Source of the DNA: Humulus lupulus
Lineage: Eukaryota; Streptophyta; Magnoliopsida; Rosales; Cannabaceae
Assembly (NCBI RefSeq): GCF_963169125.1
Contig: NC_084795.1
Coordinates: 94,050,911-94,114,910 of the forward strand
Direction of reading: 5' to 3'
DNA length: 64,000 nucleotides
Shown here: in pieces, positions 34,276-45,414 of the stretch
How positions within the stretch are numbered: the stretch's first letter is position 1
Layout of the letters: the number at the start of each line of letters is the position of its first letter
Made by a program: the position numbers and the translations under genes
Notes under the pieces: model-generated
What the model was told of the DNA's origin: nothing
The model's database searches: none
The model's input: only the letters and a program-made list of their open reading frames with translations

Positions 34276-36543
34276 TGTAACGCCCTGGATAGCCAGGACC
34301 ATTACACTGTGTATTTTAAATGGTGTTGGACTTGCTAATCAAGTCATTTGCATAAAATGTGTAACTAAAGGTAATTAACGGATTCGGGTTTTAAAATTTT
34401 GATCATAGGATTGGCTATTTTCATTTAAAATTTTGAGTCTATACATGAGATCCAAAATAAAAATTTACAAGGAATTTACAACTCCCAAAAGTAATTACAA
34501 CATAAACCGGCCTAAGCAGCAAAATTTAGGTTTTACTTTAGTCCCTCTTGAATCCTCGGTCGTGGCGGTCGAGCATCTGCAAATGTACACGCCACCCTTA
34601 AAGCTCTCTAACTCATGATTGGTCCAGCTTCCCATTTTCCTTACTTACACCACATAGCACCCGTAAGCCAAGGCTCAGCAAGAAAATTTAAATCGATAAA
34701 TTCAAATAAGCAATAGAATATAAACAATAAGCTCAGCAGTAATAATCCTGCTCAAACAAATTTATAATCCAATTTAATAGTCAATGAGATAAACAAGTGC
34801 ATATCGTACTTCAGATTATTTAGGTGGTGTTCAGGCTAGTCAAGTGCATATTGTACTCCCAGATTGCTCTAGCCAAAATGGAATGCGTTCCGCACACTTA
34901 ATGTCGTCCCCGGTTCCCTTAGGCCAAACTTTCAGATCAAGTATAACCAAACATATAGTTTGCATAACGCACAATCAAATGCAACATATACAAGCATGCC
35001 TAATCAAATAATCACATTCATAACTACAGTCATATTCATAAACAGGGGCTCGAGCCCTAACCACAACTAGGGTGCAGTTTTCTTACCTCGAGTCCCAAGT
35101 AGATAGTGTATGGCGATCCCTACTTTCGAGCCCTAACGGTATAACCTAGTCACAATGCAATAATGGTAATCATCAAGATCTAAACTAATTAAAAGCTTTA
35201 AAAGTACTTACTAGCCTTTGGGACCTCGAATTCTACTAAACTGGGTAGTAGAATCATTCTCGAGCCTTAAGGTTTGAGTTCATGAGCTTAAAAACCCCTT
35301 TTTGTCAAAACCTCCCATTTGAGTCGTGGCGCCCCTCAAAAGCGCCGTAGCCCTCTACAAGTCAAAGAGCCTCCCCCCTCGCTACCCTAGACACGCACCG
35401 CGGTGCAGACCACCCAGCGCTGCGGCACTAAGGCAGTTCAGAGAACCACCCATAGCCTCTGAGTTCATGCAGGCTGCGGGCTACAAGGACAGCGTCGCGG
35501 CGCAACCCCGCGAACACAGAATTTCTGGGTTTTTCCTGCATTTTTCCCTGAGCCTAAACCCCCAATATCAGGCCCCAAACTTCAACCAAACTCATAATTA
35601 AGTCTTAATCTCATAACAACACAGTATAACCAACATATAACCATTAAGAATTAAGCTAAAACCTCATCATAACTTAAAATCCCAATCCTTGAGTTCAAAA
35701 CTCAAGAGCACTCTAAAAACCAAATCAGAACCTAACCAAAACAAGAGTTAAAGCTTACCTCAACTGAGAATTGCGACCCCTAAACTGAACCTCAACCAAT
35801 CCTAGCCACAAGCTTTAATTTAATGCAAGCTCCTCCAAAATTCAGTGATTTAACACAAAGCAAGGGAGAGAAAAGAGAGAAAACGTGAGGGAGAGAATGA
35901 GAGTGATTCTGTGTATGTTATCTGAAAGCTTCCCACAGCTTCTAGGTAACTAAGGAAATCCAAGGCTAGGAAAATATCATAATGCCCCTAACCCAAGTGC
36001 TTCCCCTTTGATGCCCTCAAGGGCAAAATGGTCATTTGTCACATTTCCTGCTAATGCTCAAATAGCACTATAAATTCCCAATTAATCCCGACACACCCAA
36101 ATAATCACCAAACAACTACCCATCACCCGATGAACCCCCCAGTAATGTACTAAGTTACCGAATTGCCCCTAGGCTCACCCCGAGCCGGGTATTCGACCCC
36201 GTTGTGACTTTTCCACTAACTCGCTCACTAGGATCGTCTCGAGCCAAATATCGCAAATGTATCGACTTAATAATGTGGTCTCAATCACATAACACTTATA
36301 ATTACAATTATACCCTCAACAGGTCAAAATTACAAATATGCCCGTATTAACAAAAGCAAGCCCCCATGCCTTTTTAATACATATAAACATGCATAAGTAT
36401 TCATATTACCATATAATTTATATATGCCGCATAATCACACATATATTCAATTAATTTCACATAATTCGCATATAAATCCAATTATGCCATCATGAGACAT
36501 TAATCAAGGCACTAAGCCTTATTAGCAAAGTTGGGACATTACA
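34276..36543 (-). repeat. 5' LTR of Tekay-A
   Basis: 2268 bases. Contains the phrases GTGAGCC-type AAGGCTCAGCAAGAAAAT near 34670 and TTTTCTTACCTCGAGTCCC near 35080 shared by this LTR class. It also has a GC-rich word block at about 35325-35515 (GTGGCGCCCC, CACCGCGGTGCAG, AGCGCTGCGGC). Confidence 0.85.
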
Positions 36544-36548
36544 CCTAG

Positions 36549-37050
36549 GGATTTCGAACCCCTCATCAAAGAGAAAAGAGAAAACTCTTAGAATTAAGAA
36601 GAAGAGAAGTCATAAGCTAAAGGATTCAAAGCACCAATACAAGAACACATACCTAGGGATTTTGAAACCCTACTCTTCTTCTCCTTCTCCTTCTTTGTTT
36701 CTCTCTTTCTCATGCCCTCTCCTTTGCTTTCTCTATCTAAACTCGGCAGCCTCCAAGAATGAGCCTCCAAGGTTCATTGTTTCCCTACTTATCCTAGCCA
36801 ACCTTAAGAGGAAATTTTTGAAATCAAATCCTTATCCTTTCCCTTAATTCCCTCTCCCAAAATCAAGCCATTGACCTTTTAGAAAAAGAAAACTCCTTCT
36901 GCTCTTTTGATAGCTGACCCTCACTTTCTCACTCTCACTCTCTCTCTACTTGGCTAAGCAAGAGCCAACTCACACTCTCCCTTGTATCTCTCATTTACTC
37001 AAAATATTACCATACAAATAATAATAAAAAATCACATGCAATCACTTACC
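36549..37050 (-). mobile_element. Old LTR remnant (piece 3)
   Basis: Continues the outer LTR after Tekay-A. The phrase CCTAGGGATTTCGAACCC at 36544 is repeated with changes at 36652. A CT-rich stretch at 36667-36735 and TCTCACTCTCACTCTCTCTC near 36925 resemble the leader side of the other LTRs. The end is not defined. Confidence 0.35.
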
Positions 37051-37614
37051 ATTATCCTTATTTTTTCTATTAATTATTAAATCAAGAAAAATATGTCAAT
37101 GCTTGAATAAGGAAAATTTCCATTCTTCTACACGCCACCCTCTATCTCTTTCTACACCATTTTCTCATCCAACTCTCACTCGTGTGAACACAAGTGTTCT
37201 AGAATTTTCTTTTTATAATATCCAAAAAGAGTATAGGGAAATTAAAATGTATGGTAATCTATTGCATGCTCATCATGCATACCATGTACATGCACACACA
37301 CACACACACAAGTACACAAGTCTATCACTACTAACCATGCACACGATCAATGCTCAAGCAAAAAATTTAAAATTAATTAAATAAATAAAACAAATAAAAA
37401 TCAATTCAAACCATTAGCACTTAACACATAAATAATAAAATTAAAATAACTAAACGCTTAAACAACTAAATAATAAAATTTTAAAAAATGGTGCGCTTCA
37501 TCTATTCTCCTTCTTTTTCTCTTATTTTTAATTAAACGGCGTGTTTTATTAAAAATAATTAAAAATAGAGTTCGTATAATTTGTTCATACAAGTTTCATT
37601 CAACTAATGAGTTT
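37051..37614. other. AT-rich spacer with a CA microsatellite
   Basis: No gene. A dinucleotide CA run lies at 37292-37310. The rest is A-rich and T-rich. Confidence 0.5.
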
Positions 37615-37905
37615 TTTTCTACAAATGAACTCTTCCAAACTCTTTCTTTGATGAGCTCTTCTGAGCTCATATCTACAGTTGAGCTTGTTTGAGCTCTTTC
37701 TTCAATGAGCTCTTCCAAGCTCTTTTCTTCAAACGAGCTCTTCCGTGCTCATATCTATTGTTGAGCTTTAATCTTCATAGAGCTCCTTCCATGCTCCAAT
37801 CTTTATGAAGCTCCTTCTGAGCTTTTATCTATGCCAAACATTATTCAAGCTCTATTGTACATCGATCTCTTATCGAGCTCTTGCCTACACTGAGCTTCCT
37901 TTAGT
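37615..37905. repeat. AGCTC-rich irregular tandem array
   Basis: GAGCTC, AGCTC and GAGCTT words recur about every 15-35 bases, in phrases such as TGAGCTCTTCCAAGCTCTTT. The array consists of diverged units of roughly 30 bases with internal AGCT palindromes. Function unknown; no family recognised. Confidence 0.65.
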
Positions 37906-37989
37906 TCTCCTAGCAAAACGAAGCGTTTTGCTTGATATGCATCATGGAATCCTACTGAGAAAATCATTCCCTTATATTTATGTTACCCA

Positions 37990-38700
37990 AAAAATTGGCA
38001 ATCTGACGTGGCACTAATCTTGAACACGTGGAGTAGACTGGGCAAACCCCTCCCCCCCCCCCCCCCCTCCAACAAGTTGGTCGACGTATACATGTAAGGT
38101 ATACAACAAGTTACTGTTCGACATACTATCACCAGAGGCCCAGTTGGTCGGAGTACACTTGACAAATGGATAACTGTCACTATTTGGTACGCTTGCCAGG
38201 AGAGCAGCTGGTCAGTACGACGAACAGACATACCTGCTCAGATGAAAGTAGTTACAATCTATGTTAGCACTCCGCCAGAATCGTACCACCACCCGCAAAG
38301 AGCGCCTAACAGCCCTAAACACTTGGTCAAGGCTCCTGAAGAAGAGGACAATAACTACCTGCGAGAAGAAAGGGATATTTCCCTAAGTAATACTCAGGCG
38401 CAACCCTGGTGCGAAGGGGACAGTATAAATGCAAACTCTCCACCACAGTGGAGGGGGTTCAGAAAAATAGCCTACTGACCAACAACAGAAACATATCGAG
38501 CAGCTTGACTTGGTACTTGGCAGCGATTTTGCCATACCATATTGTCTTTTACACATAGAAGTCCACTTGTAATCCCTTGTGATCTTGTGTAAACCTTCAA
38601 GATTAATACAAATCTAAAAGGAAGTAGGTCATTACCAATCTTTGGGGCCGAACCTCTATAAATCTTGGTGTTCTCTATTATTTATTGTTCATTATTACTA
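37990..38700 (+). mobile_element. Tat-type LTR fragment
   Basis: GC-richer island with a TATA-like GTATAAATGC at about 38432. A 3' section (AAGTAGGTCATTACC, then GGGGCCGAACCTCTATAAA near 38645) is typical of the R/U5 end of Tat LTRs as I remember them. A run of 16 C lies at 38052-38067. Edges are not defined and no second copy is present in the window. It is in the same orientation as Tat-2 but 6.4 kb away. Confidence 0.45.
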
Positions 38701-39705
38701 GGTTCTTGGTTCATTTATTGTTCATCGATTGTCTAATTGAAAACTATCTAATTAATTATTTGACTAAAAAACTAGTCAATAATTTAGTTACTACATCTGA
38801 ATGTATAGTTTGAAAAGAAATATAGAAATCATATAAAAATATATATATTTTTTATATATATAAAAAAAAATCAAAACAAGCACGCATGCAATAAGCTATG
38901 TAAATCTTGATTTCGACATCCTAAATTATCACAAATTTTCTTAAAATTTGTGGGAGGTCCTCTATAACTACATTATACAACATCATGTGAAAAAATAGAG
39001 TTGCAACTTATTAATGTACAAAAAATAGTAAAAGTACCTATAGATAGTGATAAAAACAATCACTACCTAACAACAATAAATATAAAATAAATTATATATT
39101 ATTAACATATAAATAAAATAGGAAATATAAAAATGTCATTGTATCTAAAAAAAAATAAAAAACATATAAATATTTCTTAAAGGAAAAAAAAAAAGCTTTT
39201 GTACACATAAAACACCTTTGAAAGTTCATCCAAATATATACAAAAATAACTTTTATGCTTTAATGAAAATTTTGAAACCATACCAACCAGACATTTTCTC
39301 AATCTTTTGCACAGAATATAAAAGGCTAAATAATTTTGTGCTATATTTGGAAATAATGTTTATTTAGTAGAATTTTTTTAATAATAAAATGTTGATTTTT
39401 TTGTATAATAAGAGAATAAAAAAAATAAAATTAATTTTAGTGTATTTTTGAAGTAGATTACAAATATAAAAAAATATATTATTTTATTTTAAAAAAATTT
39501 ACTACTAATTAAAACATGACTGAATTCTGCCTAAAAAAAACCTTACAACCACCCTAATTTAAATCTTCATATTTTTTCTTTTATTTTTATTATTATTTCT
39601 AAAACAATGAATAAGTAGATTGTAAAATAAAAATTAAATGGAACATTCAACACCTGCCTAAAATAGGAAGTTTTTAGGAATATTGGAATAATAAAAAATC
39701 AACTT
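38701..39705. other. AT-rich spacer, nothing recognised
   Basis: Very AT-rich, with A and T homopolymer runs and no gene, RNA gene or clear repeat. Confidence 0.55.
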
Positions 39706-39712
39706 TCGTGCT

Positions 39713-39781
39713 TATAGGCATAATTTAGTGGTATTACACATATCTCCTCACAAGGGATCCTAAGTTCGAATCTCCCTCCTT

Positions 39782-39815
<34 letters not shown>
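39713..39815 (+). mobile_element. tRNA-derived SINE-like sequence with TA tail
   Basis: TAATTTAGTGG (box A-like) is followed about 40 bases later by AAGTTCGAATCTCC (box B-like), the internal RNA polymerase III promoter layout of tRNA-derived SINEs. A pure TA run follows at 39784-39814. The start is not defined and no target duplication was identified. Confidence 0.45.
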
Positions 39816-39819
<4 letters not shown>

Positions 39820-39990
39820 CATTAGTTATTATTTTTTCCATAACAAAATTACAATTATGTTGTTATATTAGTATATTAGCGCAAAGTTCCCAAAAAATTA
39901 ATGGCCAAAATATAGACTTCCTAGCCCAATCCGTATTTCTTTTAAAAGAAATTCATATTTTTCAAAGCAAATTCAATGCTCCTAAAAATC

Positions 39991-40009
39991 AATTAATATG
40001 CTAAAATTA
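39991..40009. repeat. 19-bp target duplication, left copy
   Basis: AATTAATATGCTAAAATTA, identical to 41015-41033. Confidence 0.85.
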
Positions 40010-41014
40010 AAATTAACGCAAAATAAAAGTAGGGTTTCTCTCATCTTTATAGGTTCCATCACCAATCTTTCTGAGTTTTTTTCGGTCCGGCCTCGCTGGC
40101 CCTTTTTAAGGTCTGGGTGTGGCTCTGATCGAGAAGTGTTGTTATTTGCACAGGAGGTAGTCTTATGGCCAGCATCTATCATCTCTGCCATGCTTTCCTT
40201 ATCAATTATGATGTCTCGTGTCTCTTGTTATTTTGGAACCTAGTCCATGCATGTTGTCCTCTTTGGCCTGTGCATCCAAGCTCCTTCTTGTGAGGTTCAT
40301 ATCTGACTGGTTCAGATCCGTGGGGCCGCTATCACAACTAGTGGTTGGGTTGCATTTACATGTCTGAGATGGGTGGGCTCCTAGTTCTGGCCTGCATGTA
40401 TGGGGGTGGGAGTTTGAGGGTTAGGGGAGAAGAGATTTTGGGGTTTATGGTTGTGACCAGAAGAGAAAGGAATCTCGGGGATGGGTTGGTGCTCAAATTT
40501 GATAGGAATTTACTATGTTTATGTTATGCTTTTCTAGTTTTATTGCTCGTGTTTCAGTATATTTGGTTTTCAGAATAATGGTGCTTTGCACTTACCGTCT
40601 CACAGACTCACTATTGGGGTTTGTGGCTTGCTTGACAGTACTTTGTTGTGGTACCCCAAGCTCTAGCGTCGCGGCTCCTACACATGGTTGGTCGTTATTT
40701 TATGTTCTTTATTTCTTGTTTGAATAAGAGAGTTGTTATTTCCCGCTTTCTTTTGGAAGTTCATTGGTTGATAGCCATTGGTGGGAATTGATATGGAAAG
40801 GAAACCTAGTTTACTTCGCACTCATTGGAAGCTTGATTGATCGTGCCTCATTAGACCCATAGTTGAAGATTCTGTGAGAGTTATCATTCTATTAATAATT
40901 GTAAATAGGTCGGTAAGTCTATGTTAGTCGATTTTGCTCTATTAGTGTTATCATCTTGTAATAGATTATGTCCGATTAACCTATTATTAATAGATATATC
41001 TTTTACCTTAAAAA
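40010..41014 (+). mobile_element. Non-LTR retroposon insertion (probable truncated LINE)
   Basis: About 1 kb of distinctly GC-richer sequence in AT-rich DNA, flanked by perfect 19-bp direct repeats and ending in a short A-run after TTTTACCTT. Long duplications and a 3' A tail are the signature of LINE-mediated insertion. No reverse transcriptase motif is present, so this could be a 5'-truncated L1-type 3' end or a retroposed transcript. Open frames at 40345-40727 have no recognisable domain. Confidence 0.68.
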
Positions 41015-41033
41015 AATTAATATGCTAAAATTA
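41015..41033. repeat. 19-bp target duplication, right copy
   Basis: Identical to 39991-40009, directly after the A-run of the retroposon. Confidence 0.85.
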
Positions 41034-41159
41034 CATTATTTATTAGTTATAAGTAAACTTATCTATATAATATGAGTACGCACACACTAAAAAATATACA
41101 TAATGATATAACATTAATATCAAAATATTCAAATTTATTAATAGATCATATTTTTTTTT

Positions 41160-41240
41160 CTTATAGTGGAGAATTGAAACCCTACCTCCTCCCATACATG
41201 CTCACAAACTCAACTACCTGAGTTAGTTCTAAGTAACAGA
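41160..41240 (-). mobile_element. SINE-like sequence (minus strand)
   Basis: On the minus strand ACTAACTCAGGTAGTTGAG resembles box A and GGGTTTCAATTCTCC resembles box B about 35 bases later, as in plant tRNA-derived SINEs. It sits 130 bases after the retroposon. No duplication was found. Confidence 0.4.
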
Positions 41241-43005
41241 ATATACTATTTTTATGTCTGATTTAAAATATTATCAGAACATTTTCCCTATATTTTGAGT
41301 GTAAAATGACGATTTGCCTAACATTATTCATATAAAATATATTTAGGTGCTAGAGCAAAATGGCCATAAATTGTAGCAAAATGACATCTTAATGCTGTAC
41401 ATATCCGTTTATGTCTAAGTCATATTGTTTCTCTTCATTTTTACTTTGTTCTTCATTTCCAAATTGTAATCAATTTATCTTTTTTTTTTCACTTCAAAAT
41501 TATAAACAATTTATGTATATTTTACCTTCAAAATTATAATTAATTTATACATTATAATTTTTTGATCTACTTGGAATATCAGTTTATAATGTGATATTGG
41601 CATATCATTTTTTTTTTTTTGTTATTATTGTTGTTATTAAAAGTAAATTGATGGTATATAATTTTAGTATAATAGTATATTTGTGTTTTCTTGTTGGTAT
41701 ATATTGTTGGAAATTTTTTATTTTAAACTTATCTTAAAATTTTATGTATTTTTAACTTTGATGCTAAATATATGTATTTTATGCGTTATATCATATATTA
41801 TATTTCTCAAGTTTATCTTAATTCAAATTTGTATTCATCATTATTTTCTTGATTTTTTTTTTCTTTTTAGGCAAATGGAATTTCATTACTTAGTTAAAAT
41901 GGAGCCAAGTCCATATAAGTCTGAAAAGCTCAAAGAGCAATCACAAAATCTCATAAAGAGATGACCTAAATATATACTAACCAACACGATTACAAAGAAA
42001 ATCCCACATCAGTGATATAGAAAAGGTAAGACCAAATTTACCCCCAAACAGAAACATAATACAGTGGATCACATTTTAAAAATATTACAATCAAATGAGA
42101 GTATTCAATACTGAATTAGTGACACCATTAGTCTGATTGAGGGAATTTATTTTTATCAAAATTGGCAAAAGCCAAAATCCTCCGACAACAGGGTGATATG
42201 ACACCATTATTTAGCTGATCAGAACCCATAAAATCCTAAAATACTGAATAAACATAAAACAATAGCAAGATTAACTAAATAAAATAAAGCAAAATGCAAG
42301 ACAGCGCCAACCAGGCTTCATCGACACCATGAACATATTCACACGTCTCTTCTATATAAAATATTTATTTTTTTCGGTTAACTTTAACAAAATATTATTA
42401 TATATAACATGATATTTTTAATGATAAATTATAAACATGACATCAAATTAAATAAAATTAAATAAATAAAAAATTAAACAAATTAAATTATGATATTTTT
42501 GAGATATTTTATAATGATATTTATTTAAAAATAATAAAATCATATATTTAACAACTTAAATAAAATTTAATTAAACTTAAACTTAATATTATATTAAACA
42601 TATAATATATAATCTTTTGTTGTCACTTTCAAATTCAAAAACTAGAACAAACATATATTTAAACAAAAATTAATTAATTAATTAAAATATAATATTTTAT
42701 AATATTTAATGATAATTTAAATAATTAAATAATATTTATTTAAAAATAATAAAAGCATGCATATAATTTTTTTTATCTTATAAATTTTTGTGATAGTTTA
42801 TTTTTTATCAAGTGATTAAAGCTCTTTTTCTTCATCAAATTTATCAATGGACATTGTGAGATGCATTAGAAACTAAAAATAGTTTATGTATGTATATTAT
42901 TATTTACAGTATGATTTTTTTCTATTCTTATTTTATTTTTATTATTAATTTCTTTTTAAATATTATTGTATTATATATATATGTCAGGTAGTCATGTAAA
43001 TATAT
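41241..43005. other. AT-rich spacer, no gene recognised
   Basis: Mostly AT-rich. A less AT-rich block at 41870-42350 might be a decayed exon or transposon piece, but I could not assign it. Confidence 0.5.
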
Positions 43006-43007
43006 AT

Positions 43008-43386
43008 AGGGGAATTCTCCTATGGAGGCTTCACTTTAAGCCCTACCGGTGGGACTCTCAGTGTTCTCGACCTGTGAACAGCTTTCAACGAGATTTTTTT
43101 TATGACCGTGCATATTGTAGCTATTTAGAGCATCCTGCAAATTTTCAGAAAATTCCGAATAATTTACAGTACCGAAAACTAAATTCAAACATGTTGTTGC
43201 ACGCGTGACTAATTTTTTTTATGTGCGTGGAAAATAACATGTTTGAACTTAATTTTCGGTATTGTAAACTATTCGAAATTTTCAGAAAATTTGCAGGATA
43301 CTCTAAATAGCTACAATATACACAGTCATAAAAAAAATCGCGCTGAAAACTGTTCATAGGTCGAGAATACTGAGAGCCCCACCAGT
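43008..43386. mobile_element. Palindromic MITE, copy 1
   Basis: Left arm (CTCCTATGGAGGCTTCACTT, then AAGCCCTACCGGTGGGACTC) and right arm are inverted copies meeting at about 43210, so the whole element can fold into one long hairpin. The right arm stops at ACTGAGAGCCCCACCAG and lacks the outer 30 or so bases. Arms have scattered differences. No target duplication was resolved. Open frames on both strands arise from the palindrome. Confidence 0.8.
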
Positions 43387-44671
43387 ATATTATAGAATTA
43401 TAATTCATTCTAATATATATATATACAAAAAATAATAAATCAATTTTTATTAAAATTATAAACAATGTTTACAACTTTAAAACTAAGCAAACGTGCATTG
43501 TACGTTGTTTCTACCTAATAATTAGATAAATATATAAAATTCAATCTTATCTTGGAGATGCAAATCACTAAACTATATCACACTTAAAATAAAATTCTGC
43601 AATAGTGATAAAAGTTGTGCCCAAATTTATTCTATGCTAAAAATTAATCCAAATTTTGATTAGTAATAAATGATCTCTTTTTTATTTTATTTTTTTGTCA
43701 TTAATTATTATTATTATTTTTGATATCTTATTTATTATTGACATTAAAAATGAAAACAAATTTTTTTTTATCTTCAATAAATATTAAATGATCATTAGTT
43801 AAATATTCATTTTTACATTACTTTTACAGCTATATGCATTAGAGAACAATTGTAAAAATTGTGTTAAATACGTTATTTCTTAAATTTGTATGGTAAATTT
43901 AGCATAGTTGGGATGGAGACCAACACGGTGTTGTGTGATTTCTTATTTAAAAAAGTAAAAAATTTGTCACCCAATAGATAAAGTTATCAATCTCATTTAT
44001 TATTATTTTATTTTATTGTGCTTATATTTGCACCCACTTTTTTTTTATATCCTCACCCTTTCTCTAATTAAACCCCACATAAAATTAAAAAAAAATTCAC
44101 ACCCCTGTTAAATTTTTAATAAATATAAAATTATCCATTAAAAAAATATGTTATAAAAATTTCTTTTCCCACCCCTCAATATTATTATTTAATTCTTATA
44201 AAATATTATTTAATGATTTTTAAAAGAAATAAAAACACTAAATCACACCCAATAACAATTATAACAATAAAAAAATAAAAAATAAAACACATTTCAACAT
44301 CTTTTGGAAAATCCATATATATGATATATATTTATAATAAAATACAAAATATTAATAATAAAAGTTATAAAAAAAATTACGTCATGATAAGAATCAAAAA
44401 AATTTCACACCCTCATCCATATTTTTTTTTTTCTATTACCTATATTGTTTATACTTTTGGTTGCAATAGAGAGGAGCATATGAAGAAATACGATTTATAT
44501 TTTAAAATTATATGAGGATGTTTATATCAATCTACACAAAATTATACTTGTAAATAATTAATTAATTATAAATGGGTGAAAAGGGGAAAAAAAGTAGGTG
44601 CCTAGTAGAAGCACCTTTTTTATTATTATTCTTTTTTCATAAATTTATAAAATGTATATAATTTTAGGACA
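43387..44671. other. AT-rich spacer between two MITEs
   Basis: No gene recognised. Long A and T runs. Confidence 0.55.
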
Positions 44672-45078
44672 ATTTTTCTATAGGAGTTTTACTTTAAGCC
44701 CTACCGGTAGGGCTCTCAGTCTTTCTTGACCCGTGAACAGTTTTCGGCGCGAATTTTTTATGACCGTGTATATTGTAGCTATTTAGAGCATCCTGCAAAT
44801 TTTCAGAAAATTTCGAATAGTTTACAGTACCGAAAACTAGGTTCAAACATGTTGTTTTCCATGCGCATAAAAAAAAATAGTCGCGCGTGCAACAGCGTGT
44901 TTGAACTTAGTTTTCGATACTGTAAACTATTCGGAATTTTCTGAAAATTTGCAGAATGCTCTAAATAGCTACAATATACACGGTCATAAAAAAAATCACG
45001 CCGAAAACTATTCACGGGTTGAGAATACTGAGAGTCCCACCGGTAGGGCTTAAAATGAAGCCCCTATAGGAGATTCTC
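44672..45078. mobile_element. Palindromic MITE, copy 2
   Basis: Same family as 43008-43386. Arms share CTATAGG, TTTAAGCCCTACCGGT and AGCATCCTGCAAATTTTCAG and meet at about 44880. The right end carries an extra small palindrome (CCTATAGGAGATTCTCCTATAGG) right next to Tat-2. The left terminus is diverged (TTTTTCTATAGGAG). Confidence 0.8.
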
Positions 45079-45184
45079 CTATAGGGGCCTCACTGCCTAG
45101 CCAAGAACAAGAACAAGGCATAGGAGACACGCCACTGCCTAGCCAACCTCTTCCTCAGAGCCAACCTGAGGACACACCTCATTA

Positions 45185-45321
45185 GATGTCCCAGCCTGAC
45201 GAGTTGCAGAACGATGAAGGTGGGGAAGAGTATGAGGAAGATTACTATGAGGAAGAGGAGGGAAATGAGGGGGAATACCACGATCTCGAAGTTGAGGATC
45301 TGCGATCCCTGAAGAAGTAGA
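45185..45321 (+). pseudogene. Tat-2 gag N-terminus, acidic
   Basis: ATG at 45185 opens MSQPDELQNDEGGEEYEEDY, highly acidic, ending at a TAG at 45319. The next sequence (LDQEAKIAEQKEATRLM, 45360-45417) follows in another frame after at least one more stop (TAA near 45360). This suggests the native start of gag is here and the ATG at 45415 is internal. Confidence 0.55.
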
Positions 45322-45414
45322 CCCCAACTAGGAGGACCCGGAGGTGACAAACTGAGACAGTAAGTCCTGGACCAAGAGGCCAAGATTGCTGAACAAAAGG
45401 AAGCCACTCGACTG

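Larger units (their letters stand above)
28186..36543 (-). mobile_element. Tekay-like chromovirus (Tekay-A), degenerate
   Basis: Bounded by a perfect 5-bp duplication CCTAG (28181-28185 and 36544-36548). LTRs start TGTAAYGCCCT and the outer right end is ACATTACA. Gene order on the minus strand is gag, protease, reverse transcriptase, RNase H, integrase. The primer site near 34262-34273 is a decayed form of TGGTATCAGAGC (initiator tRNA-Met type). The left (3') LTR is shortened and the integrase C-terminus, chromodomain and polypurine tract are deleted at about 29686, so the element is dead. Confidence 0.85.

Noticed and set aside
37990..38700. Tat-type LTR fragment as the lost 5' LTR of Tat-2
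   Set aside because: Same direction, but 6.4 kb of unrelated DNA lies between and no primer site or leader follows it.
42966..43465. Open frames in the palindromic MITE copy 1 as small genes
   Set aside because: Symmetric frames from inverted arms; no start signals or known family. Kept as a finding, not as genes.
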